Origin: Akkermansia muciniphila
Lineage (GTDB): Bacteria; Verrucomicrobiota; Verrucomicrobiia; Verrucomicrobiales; Akkermansiaceae
Length of the DNA stretch: 64,000 nucleotides
Assembly (NCBI RefSeq): GCF_002884975.1
Contig: NZ_PJKB01000002.1
Coordinates: 827,369 to 891,368, forward strand
Direction of reading: 5' to 3'
Positions within the stretch are counted from its first letter, which is position 1, and each line of letters begins with the position of its first letter. The translations under genes and the position numbers were made by a program. The notes beneath the pieces were generated by a model. The model was not told the DNA's origin. It did not search any database and saw only the letters and a list, made by a program, of their open reading frames with translations. Positions 57,589 through 64,000 of this stretch are shown here, piece by piece.

Positions 57589-60579
57589 TCAATGAATATT
57601 CTCCAGGTCTTGCTCCTCCATGGCGGGGTTGGGGTTGCGCGCCGGGGCCAGGTAGCCGGTACCGGGTTCCGTCCCCAGGGAGGGAAGCAGGTTCATGTGG
57701 CGCGGCAGGGATTTGGCGCGGAAGACGGCGGAGGACGTGTCCAGCACGTTTCCAAAGGTGATGGCGGCCGCCGGGCACGCGAGCTGGCAGGCGGTCTGCG
57801 CCTCGCCGTCCGGCAGGAGCAGGTCCTTCTCCGTCACCCGGATGGTGGTGGAGGGTTGACCCGGATGCTCCTTCATCAAGCGGGATTTGTGCCGGATTTT
57901 GGCGCGTTCCACCATTTGGACGCAGTAGGTGCATTTTTCCATGACGCCGCGGGAGCGGACAGTCACGTTCGGATTGCGCTGGAGGCGGGTGGCTTCCTCG
58001 GAGGCCTTCGCATAATCAAAAAAGTTGAACCGGCGCGCCCTGTACGGGCAGTTGGTGGCGCAGTACCGGGTGCCCCAGCACCGGGCGTATACCATGGCGT
58101 TCAGCCCCTCCGTGGTGTGGACGGTGGCGTTTACGGGGCACACGGACTCGCACGGGGCTTTTCCGCACTGCTGGCAGGCTACGGGAATGGCGGTGAGGGC
58201 CCCCTCCTCCGTGAAATACCTGTCAATGCGTATCCAGTCCAGCGCACGGCCCTTAGCCATCTGGTCACGGCCCACCACGGGAATGTTGTTCTCCGCCCGG
58301 CAGGCGATCATGCAGGCGTTGCAGCCGATGCAGCGGGACGTGTCAATGGCCATTTTCCACTGATAAACGGTATCCGCGCCGGGGGGGGTGAACAGGGCGG
58401 CAGCCGCGCTGCCTCCGGCAGTGAAGGGAGAGGGCTGGACCACCGGGCCTTGAATGGCCTCCGTACGTTCCGGAAGGCCGTGCAGAACAACCTGGTCCGG
58501 CGGAATTCCGCATCCGTTCGCCTGGTTCACCTGCGTGCGGAGTTCATACCCGTTGGAATTCCACTGGCCTTCCGCCACGTGGTTCATGCCTCCGTACCCC
58601 AGGGGCAGAACCACCAGATTCTCCGCCACTCCGGGGATGGGGCACAGGATTACTTCCATCCGTCCGGCAGAGGCCGTGATCGTGCAGCGCATGGGTTCGG
58701 AGCCCGTGCCTCCCAGCCGGCGGAAGGTGGCGGGGGAAACCTGGGCGGAAGCCGCCCAGCTGACGCCCGTGACGGGGTCCGGGCATTCCTGCATCCAGGC
58801 GTTGCGCTTCCAGCGGCCGTCACCGATGGTGTAATCCGGGCAAAATTGCAGTTCCAGCAGTCCGCTCCCCGGCGCGTCCGCATGGGTGCGGGCATCCGTA
58901 ACGGAGGCATCCGGCGTGATGGCTCCAAAACCGGATTCCTCCTGCGGAGAGAGGGGGGGATACGCTGTTTCCTCCGAATAGCCGCGCTGGAGCGCCTCCG
59001 TCCAGGCGGCGGTCTTGTTTTCCGGATTCACGGCCCGCTCAAAGCATTTGCGCGCGCGGTGGTAAACGGGGGAAAGGTGGGTGGGTGAATTATCCGCCGT
59101 GATGAGCTGCCCCTTGGTGGAAAGCAGGCCGGAAAGCACTTCCTCCGGGGAGATTCCGCCGTACAGGGGAAGGATGACGGGCTGGCGGTAGCAGAACCTT
59201 CCGCGGCGGTCCCGCTCCACTCCCCAGGCTTCCAGGGGATGGGCTGCCGGCAGGTGCCACCGGCAGGCGCGGGAAGTCTCATCCTCATACATGCCCAGGT
59301 GGATGCTTTCCGTTCCGTTCAGGGCTTCCGCCAGTGTGGGGCCGTGAGCGGAATCAAGCACGGGATTTCCCGAATCCAGCAGGAAAACGATGTCTGTTTT
59401 TTTCTGCCGGATGTCCCGGATGAAATCCTCCAGCGTGCCGTGGGGCAGGGAGGCCGGAGCTTTCAAAAGCTGGATGCAGGTTCCGATGGCGCCCAGGAGG
59501 CGGTTGAGCTTCCAGACGCACCCGGACAGCTCCGGATGGTCTTCCCCCAGCAGAACCAGGCTTTCTCCGGGATGGCTGTATAAATCATCCCCGCAGCGGC
59601 GGAGCCATGCGAGTTCCCGTTCCGTAAGTGAGGCTGGGGCCTCCGGTGCGGGCTGGGGAAACCGGGAGGAGAATTTCCTGCCGGCGATGTAACGGAACAA
59701 CTCCTCCGTAAAAATTGCCAGACGGGCGGGAGAAACGGGCAGCCTGTGGTCTGCATGGGCTCCGGTCAGGGAAACGCGGCCTTCCGCGGCGTAAAGGCGT
59801 GTGCGGTTCCGGTTCTCCTCCTTGTAATGGAGGCCCTCCGGGGAACGGGCGGCGATAAAGTCACGGGTGTTGCCGTAAGGATTTTCATGCAGGAAATCGC
59901 AATCCAGGGCCAGGATGCGTTTGGCGCGGGTGAACCGGACGCGGAACCGTACTTCCTGCGGCAGGCCTGCCTGCATGGCGGAGCCGGGAGCGGGAACAGG
60001 GGAATCATGGTAAATCCGGACGCCGGGGTTTTTCCTGGTGATTTCCTCCAGCATGGAGTGCACCAGGGGGGAATCTGTTTCCGGTAGAAGAAGGCCTATG
60101 CTGCCGCCGTCCCTCAGGTTGCGGGACCAGGAGGAAAAGGCGCCGCGGAACTCGTCCCCGGAGGCCGGCTTGCCATGGAACAGGATGTGCTTGCTGCGGC
60201 CCGGATCGTAAAGGTCCAGAATGGAGGCCTGGGCCGTGGCCGGCAGGCCCGGACCGTCCGGATACGGCAGGGAGGGAAGCAGCTTGACGGGCCGCCCTTC
60301 ATAGCAGGCGGCCAGGACGGGCCGGGCGCTCCCGCCCATGGCCAGGCAGGTGGCGTAAGCCGTTTCTACGCCGGGCACGGACCATTCCGGTCCTTCATTA
60401 TAGGGAACCAGGTATTTTTCCACACGGCGGCAGGCGGGCAGCCCCACCCCCACCAGGACTGCGCCCGCGCCCATCCATTTCATGAAGGAGCGGCGCGTCA
60501 TCTCCCGCTCTTCTTCCGGAAGAAAAGCGGGGTGGCTCTGGGGAGCTTCATTCTGGTGAAATGGGGGAAGGGGAGTCAA
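57589..60579 (-). CDS. actB: Alternative complex III subunit ActB-like iron-sulfur protein
   Basis: 996 residues with an extended Tat signal. A family-type leader (PPFHQNEAPQSHPAFLPEEERE) precedes the twin-arginine TRRSFMKWMGAG. The N-terminal 700 residues resemble a molybdopterin oxidoreductase fold without an evident cofactor site. The last 280 residues carry four cysteine groups: CIGCNACMIAC, CQQCGKAPCESVC, CWGTRYCATNC and CTYC with CQLAC. This matches ActB of the quinol:electron-acceptor complex. ActC, the NrfD-like quinol subunit, is not downstream: the next gene is convergent. Confidence 0.9.
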   Translation of the reverse strand: MTPLPPFHQNEAPQSHPAFLPEEEREMTRRSFMKWMGAGAVLVGVGLPACRRVEKYLVPYNEGPEWSVPGVETAYATCLAMGGSARPVLAACYEGRPVKLLPSLPYPDGPGLPATAQASILDLYDPGRSKHILFHGKPASGDEFRGAFSSWSRNLRDGGSIGLLLPETDSPLVHSMLEEITRKNPGVRIYHDSPVPAPGSAMQAGLPQEVRFRVRFTRAKRILALDCDFLHENPYGNTRDFIAARSPEGLHYKEENRNRTRLYAAEGRVSLTGAHADHRLPVSPARLAIFTEELFRYIAGRKFSSRFPQPAPEAPASLTERELAWLRRCGDDLYSHPGESLVLLGEDHPELSGCVWKLNRLLGAIGTCIQLLKAPASLPHGTLEDFIRDIRQKKTDIVFLLDSGNPVLDSAHGPTLAEALNGTESIHLGMYEDETSRACRWHLPAAHPLEAWGVERDRRGRFCYRQPVILPLYGGISPEEVLSGLLSTKGQLITADNSPTHLSPVYHRARKCFERAVNPENKTAAWTEALQRGYSEETAYPPLSPQEESGFGAITPDASVTDARTHADAPGSGLLELQFCPDYTIGDGRWKRNAWMQECPDPVTGVSWAASAQVSPATFRRLGGTGSEPMRCTITASAGRMEVILCPIPGVAENLVVLPLGYGGMNHVAEGQWNSNGYELRTQVNQANGCGIPPDQVVLHGLPERTEAIQGPVVQPSPFTAGGSAAAALFTPPGADTVYQWKMAIDTSRCIGCNACMIACRAENNIPVVGRDQMAKGRALDWIRIDRYFTEEGALTAIPVACQQCGKAPCESVCPVNATVHTTEGLNAMVYARCWGTRYCATNCPYRARRFNFFDYAKASEEATRLQRNPNVTVRSRGVMEKCTYCVQMVERAKIRHKSRLMKEHPGQPSTTIRVTEKDLLLPDGEAQTACQLACPAAAITFGNVLDTSSAVFRAKSLPRHMNLLPSLGTEPGTGYLAPARNPNPAMEEQDLENIH

Positions 60580-60656
60580 ACCGGAGGATGATGTGGATTA
60601 ACGGGAAATGGGAACGGCTTGTTTTAGGCAATCCGGAAGGTGAAATCAAGCGGTGA

Positions 60657-61235
60657 TTACCGGCTGCACCCATCTTCAGGGCAGCGGAAGTCCGTGGAAA
60701 AAGGGCATCCGTCCTTTTTTTGACGGTATTCAATGTAATTCATTACGGCCTCAAGCTGGGGATCGTTCAGCAGGATGGCCCTGGATTCATAATCCCCGCA
60801 ATTTTCCGGAACGAGGGGAAGGTAGTCCATGGCGTCGCAGGTTTCAAGCTGGCCGCGGAGGTCCAGCGTCAGCCATGCCGGCAGGAGAAAACGGTATCCC
60901 TTTGGATCGGTAAAAACCAGGGCGTCCCGGCATGCCCGGATCATGGAAGGGGTGATGCGGCGCCAGTCGGTCCGCTCTTCATAGGGACCGATGGCGTCAC
61001 AGGTTTCCCTGGGGGCGTACATGTCGATGAGTTCCGTCGTCATCAGGCCGATGCCGTCTTCCAGAATGACGCCGTCAAAGGCGGAATCTATTTGTTCCAG
61101 GAGAAGTTCTTCTTCATGCGAAACAGGTTTGGGGGCGGGGAAGGGGTTGGAAAATTCCTGCTGAAAATAAGCCAGAATATGCGGGGCCGCTTCTTCCGGA
61201 GGGCAGGAGTAAACAATGCCGAGGTCCAATTCCAT
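60657..61235 (-). CDS. DUF6714-like cytoplasmic protein
   Basis: 192 residues from ATG 61235 (MELDLGIVYSC); an ATG at 61268 is also in frame. The core reads DSAFDGVILEDGIGLMTTELIDMYA, a DWRRITPSMIR block, and ALVFTDPKGYRFLLPAWLTLDL, which I associate with DUF6714 (acidic, with W-x-x-I and the F-D-x-x-G-x-R-F-x-L-P pattern). No signal peptide and no metal motif except a C-terminal pair of Cys. It sits between actA and actB on the same strand with gaps of about 75-100 nt. Function unknown. Confidence 0.75.
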   Translation of the reverse strand: MELDLGIVYSCPPEEAAPHILAYFQQEFSNPFPAPKPVSHEEELLLEQIDSAFDGVILEDGIGLMTTELIDMYAPRETCDAIGPYEERTDWRRITPSMIRACRDALVFTDPKGYRFLLPAWLTLDLRGQLETCDAMDYLPLVPENCGDYESRAILLNDPQLEAVMNYIEYRQKKDGCPFSTDFRCPEDGCSR

Positions 61236-61337
61236 AACTTCATCATACAGTAACGGTCCGGCATTCATCTATCGCGAAAATGGAAGGTATGATGACTGGA
61301 AAGGCATGTTTGCCGGGAGCCGGCCTGCGCCCGGTGG

Positions 61338-62042
61338 TCAATGGTGGCAGGCGGTGCAGTCCATTCTTGGCTGAATCTTCCACTGGTGTTTCAGGAAATC
61401 TCCCAATTGAAGCGGAGTTTGGATGCGGTTTCCCTCCCCGTCCCGGATGGAATGCGTGCGAAGGTAATCCGCGGCGGAATAATGGGAGCTGGCCGTTTCC
61501 TCCAGCGGGCGCAGGTGCGGGGCGGGGTCGCGGTGGCAGTCCAGGCACCACTGCATGCGGGCATCGCGCGGAGCCCTGATGCGTTCCATGCCTGCCACGT
61601 CCCCATGGCAGGAAGTACAGCCGATGCCGCGGTTCAGGTGGGCCATGTGGTTGAAATAGGCATGGCCGGACAGGCGGTTGACCATGACCCAGCGGACCGG
61701 TTCCCCCGTATAGCCGGGAAATTGGGGGTCCGCCGCCGCTCGCAGCGGAGCGATGAGCGGGCTGTCCGGGAGAATATGCTGGTGGCAGCCCAGGCAGGAC
61801 TTCGTATCCGGAATGCCGGCCCTGGGAGAGCGCTGGGCGGCGCTGTGGCAGGCCGTGCAGCTCATCTTCAGGTCTCCGGCGTGGAGCTTGTGGGAAAAAC
61901 GCACCGGCTGCACGGGTTCATACTCCGGAATCTGGAAATTGACGTAATACACCCCACCCAGCGCCAGCGCGGCGGCAAGCGCAATCAGCGCGACGCCTCC
62001 GTAAAAGCGCCTGTTGGTATTGGGTGGAAAGATGTTGGCCAT
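61338..62042 (-). CDS. actA: ActA-like pentaheme cytochrome c
   Basis: 234 residues. One N-terminal membrane helix (about residues 13-33), then five heme motifs: CTACH 62-66, CLGCH 83-87, CTSCH 142-146, CLDCH 166-170 and CTACH 229-233. RFSHKLHAGDL before the first motif and NHMAHLNRG supply distal His ligands. This is the plan of ActA of alternative complex III. The gene starts 32 nt after the Gfo/Idh/MocA gene and is followed by the DUF6714 gene. Confidence 0.92.
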   Translation of the reverse strand: MANIFPPNTNRRFYGGVALIALAAALALGGVYYVNFQIPEYEPVQPVRFSHKLHAGDLKMSCTACHSAAQRSPRAGIPDTKSCLGCHQHILPDSPLIAPLRAAADPQFPGYTGEPVRWVMVNRLSGHAYFNHMAHLNRGIGCTSCHGDVAGMERIRAPRDARMQWCLDCHRDPAPHLRPLEETASSHYSAADYLRTHSIRDGEGNRIQTPLQLGDFLKHQWKIQPRMDCTACHH

Positions 62043-62074
62043 GGTCCGGTAGAGAGAAAAGGCGGGACCCGCCG

Positions 62075-63358
62075 TCAGGCCGCTCTGCCCGGCCGCGGAA
62101 TGCGGGCGGGAGGCAGAGGCGTATCCATCGTCAGGTCTTCAGGCACCAGCCGCGTGGCGCTCTTTTTAATCTGTTCCCAGGTGATGCGCTGCCCGGTATG
62201 GGCCGCTTCACGCCCCATGATGGCGACCAGCGTTTTATTGGCCGCGCTTTCCAGCGTCTGTGTCCAGGTGCCGGAACGGAGGAAACGGTAAAAGGCCACG
62301 TGCGTGTCTGCGTACATATTGCCCCGTTCTCCGCGGAAACGCCAGCGTTTATCCGCCTGGATGTGGGGGCGGTACGGCGTTAGCAGCATGCCTTTTTCAC
62401 AAACCGTCCGGTCCACGATCTCCCCGTGGCAGCCTACCCACTGCCTGCATGAGATGTGGGCGGCCACGTTGTGGTCATATTCAAAATAAACGTCGTAATG
62501 GTCCCATACGTCTCCGTCGTCCCGGCGCAGGGCGCGTCCTCCGGAACCAAAGGCCGCCAGCGGAAGCTGCTCATTCATGGACCATACCATCCCGTCAATC
62601 GTGTGGACGATCTGTTCCACGAACTGGCCGCCGCTCAGCCAGTTCCAGGCGGTCCAGTTGCGGAGGGCCCAAGCCACGTCCGTATCGGACGCGGGGCGGG
62701 AGTCCAGCGCCAGAGGGGACTTGGGCGGCGTGGTGTAATACAGCCCGTCAAAGGAAAGCACGCGTCCCAATTCTCCGGAGGAAAGCTTGCGGTGGGCTTC
62801 CTCATTCGCCTTGTCATAGCGCCAGCAGAACCCGTCCAGAATCACCAGATTCTTGAGCTTTGCCAGACGCACGGACTCCAGCACGGAAAGCACGCCGGGA
62901 ACGTCCACCGCCACGGGTTTTTCCGCATAAATATGTTTGCTGGCGTCAATGGCCGCCGCCAGGTGCTCCGGACGGAAAGCGGGGGGCGTGCAGAGCAGCA
63001 CTACGTCAATATCCGTTTGCAGCAGCTTCTTGTAGCCGTCCAGGCCGTCGAACATACGGCTCTTGTCTACCTGCACGCGGCTGCCGTACTCCTCCGCCAG
63101 CAGGCTGGAGCCGAAATCAATCCTTTCCTGAAACACGTCCGCCAGTGCCCAGACCACTGTTCCGGGGTCTGCGTCCAGCGCGTTCTTCATGGCGCCCAGG
63201 CCGCGGCCTCCGCAGCCGACCAGGCCCACCTTGAGCGGCCTGGCCTCCGTCACGGCTCCGGCGGCGTTTACATTTAAATAGGGCATGGCTGCCAGGAAAC
63301 CTGCCGTTCCGGCGGCGGTTCTCAAAAAGCTGCGTCTGTTCCAAATAGGGGAACCCAT
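62075..63358 (-). CDS. Tat-exported Gfo/Idh/MocA family oxidoreductase
   Basis: 427 residues. A Tat signal (NRRSFLRTAAGTAGFLAAMP) is followed by the Rossmann motif KVGLVGCGGRGLGAM and the EKPVAVDV block. The C-terminal alpha/beta domain has LDGFCWRYDKANEEAHRKLSSGELG, GGQFVEQIVHTIDGM and the DPH-like metal-free active site. It is probably an NAD-dependent sugar oxidoreductase or glycoside-processing enzyme acting outside the cytoplasm. It lacks the EN-x-x-Y-type blocks I associate with GH109. First gene before actA; a terminator-like hairpin lies in its leader. Confidence 0.88.
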   Translation of the reverse strand: MGSPIWNRRSFLRTAAGTAGFLAAMPYLNVNAAGAVTEARPLKVGLVGCGGRGLGAMKNALDADPGTVVWALADVFQERIDFGSSLLAEEYGSRVQVDKSRMFDGLDGYKKLLQTDIDVVLLCTPPAFRPEHLAAAIDASKHIYAEKPVAVDVPGVLSVLESVRLAKLKNLVILDGFCWRYDKANEEAHRKLSSGELGRVLSFDGLYYTTPPKSPLALDSRPASDTDVAWALRNWTAWNWLSGGQFVEQIVHTIDGMVWSMNEQLPLAAFGSGGRALRRDDGDVWDHYDVYFEYDHNVAAHISCRQWVGCHGEIVDRTVCEKGMLLTPYRPHIQADKRWRFRGERGNMYADTHVAFYRFLRSGTWTQTLESAANKTLVAIMGREAAHTGQRITWEQIKKSATRLVPEDLTMDTPLPPARIPRPGRAA

Positions 63359-63418
63359 CTCAGGGGAATTATACGGTGTCAGGCCATGGAATCAAACGCT
63401 GTATTGGGATGGTGACAC

Positions 63419-63461
63419 AAAAAAGCAGACGCAACGCCCGTTGCCGGAAATTGCGTCTGCT
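63419..63461 (-). promoter_or_regulatory. Terminator-like hairpin in the leader of the Gfo/Idh/MocA operon
   Basis: On the minus strand AGCAGACGCAA (63461-63451), 16 bases, TTGCGTCTGCT (63434-63424), then TTTTTT. It is a full intrinsic terminator placed about 60 nt before the Gfo/Idh/MocA start and only about 10-15 nt after the start predicted from TATAGT at 63486-63481. It may be an attenuator or mark the end of a small RNA. Confidence 0.6.
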
Positions 63462-63592
63462 GCAGGGAACCAATGAATGCACTATATTCTGGCTATTAGG
63501 TTGAACAGGGATACTCCCCCTGCTCAGAAAACAAAGCGTGCGCGACGGAAAATTTTGTCTGAAAAAACATTTCACAGGAGTAAAAAACTGAT

Positions 63593-63621
63593 TTGACTCC
63601 GGATTCTCCTGTGTTCATGAT
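63593..63621 (+). promoter_or_regulatory. Candidate promoter of the right-edge lipoprotein gene
   Basis: TTGACT (63593-63598), 17 nt, CATGAT (63616-63621), giving a leader of about 35 nt. Motif match only. Confidence 0.4.
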
Positions 63622-63663
63622 GGATTCAATGAGGCCTCCGGCTCACCAATAGATCATTATTTT

Positions 63664-64000
63664 ATGAAACAAAATCTTATTCCTTTGACAGCGGTTTTAG
63701 CGGCATTGGCCCTTGTCTCCTGCGACGGCGGCAAAAAACCGGACCAGACCGGGGAGACTCCCGCTCCCGCCGAACAGCAGATACCCAAAACGCCCGGAGA
63801 GAAAATGCTGGCCGTTCTGGTGCTGATTCAGGACCAGGCGACGGCAAACGCCCATGCGGAGGAGGTAAAGGAGCTGGCTGCCGCCCTTCCCAAGGATATT
63901 TCCAATGAAGAAGGCGTGAACATCGCCAATGAACTGATGCGTCTGGGCAGCCGGGAATGTTATGGCTCCCTGTCCCTGGAAGACGCGTTAAAAGAGATTA
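63664..64000 (+). CDS. Lipoprotein gene running off the right edge
   Basis: At least 112 residues are visible. It starts MKQNLIPLTAVLAALALVSC with the lipobox L-V-S-C at residues 17-20, so Cys20 would be lipidated. A Pro/Glu-rich linker (PDQTGETPAPAEQQIPKTPGEK) leads into a helical segment (LAVLVLIQDQATANAHAEEVKELAAALPKDI). It is open at the window end. No family recognised. Confidence 0.8.
   Translation, partial: MKQNLIPLTAVLAALALVSCDGGKKPDQTGETPAPAEQQIPKTPGEKMLAVLVLIQDQATANAHAEEVKELAAALPKDISNEEGVNIANELMRLGSRECYGSLSLEDALKEI

Larger units (their letters stand above)
63359..63663. other. Divergent region between the Gfo/Idh/MocA and lipoprotein genes
   Basis: It contains the minus-strand terminator-like hairpin at 63419-63461, a TATAGT-type minus-strand -10 at 63486-63481 and an inverted repeat CACAGGAG...CTCCTGTG (63573-63613 region). 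A plus-strand promoter candidate lies at 63593-63621. No gene is recognisable. Confidence 0.55.

Noticed and set aside
57589-60579. Catalytic molybdopterin oxidoreductase
   Set aside because: The large N-terminal part resembles that fold but lacks a recognisable cofactor-ligating residue and N-terminal FeS motif, and the adjacent pentaheme ActA favours ActB.
62075-63358. GH109 alpha-N-acetylgalactosaminidase, a family known in Akkermansia with the same fold
   Set aside because: The Tat signal and Rossmann fold agree, but the active-site blocks after the EKP motif do not match GH109 as I know it; a general Gfo/Idh/MocA call is safer.

Overview
The window reads as a bacterial chromosome segment from a Verrucomicrobiota gut-type organism, most likely Akkermansia or a close relative. 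This is an inference. It rests on moderately high GC, generally weak Shine-Dalgarno signals, many secreted carbohydrate-active proteins (sulfatase, GH27 alpha-galactosidase, CBM9/GH42-like proteins), LL-diaminopimelate aminotransferase for lysine/peptidoglycan synthesis, a GTP-type PEP carboxykinase and a class I ketol-acid reductoisomerase. I see no rRNA, tRNA, CRISPR array, transposase or prophage module.

Layout. 0-3.7 kb (minus): MoxR ATPase, a secreted/membrane protein with a GATase-like region, an ABC ATPase and the first codons of a further gene, all translationally coupled or nearly so. 3.9-9.6 kb: DUF418 membrane protein, YbhB/YbcL protein, DegT-type PLP protein, a membrane protein, and a TIGR01777 epimerase coupled to a lipocalin. 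9.7-12.4 kb: ilvC with a striking leader hairpin, an ABC ATPase and an FCD-type GntR regulator. 12.6-19.5 kb: two zinc-ribbon membrane paralogues, a sulfatase, the eno-ftsB pair, AlkD-like protein and dapL. 19.8-26.1 kb: a 1124-residue multidomain secreted protein, ApbE and a GH27 enzyme. 26.2-28.8 kb: a small integrase-arm-like protein, rpmB, an enoyl-reductase-like MDR protein and a DUF3592 protein.

28.8-36.5 kb carries housekeeping genes: an operon of type IIA topoisomerase B subunit, uppS, a mannose-1-phosphate guanylyltransferase and ruvX on the minus strand, with ispE, a small exported protein and dinG on the plus strand. UppS and IspE both serve isoprenoid supply, and UppS makes the lipid carrier for the wall. 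36.5-39.1 kb is a complete nickel/cobalt ECF transporter (cbiM with a CbiN-like end, cbiQ, cbiO). 39.4-42.7 kb: small proteins, argB, corA, rplI. 42.9-45.7 kb: purH-pdxJ-acpS.

45.8-51.4 kb is the clearest accessory island: three consecutive minus-strand genes for exported proteins (CBM9-like, a 1136-residue GH42-like protein, and one of unknown family), visibly less GC-rich than the flanks. 52.0-57.5 kb: pckA, an amidase, recG and a small exported helical protein. 57.6-63.4 kb: ActB and ActA homologues of alternative complex III without the membrane subunits, interrupted by a DUF6714 gene and preceded by a Tat-exported Gfo/Idh/MocA protein whose leader carries a terminator-like hairpin. A lipoprotein gene runs off the right edge.
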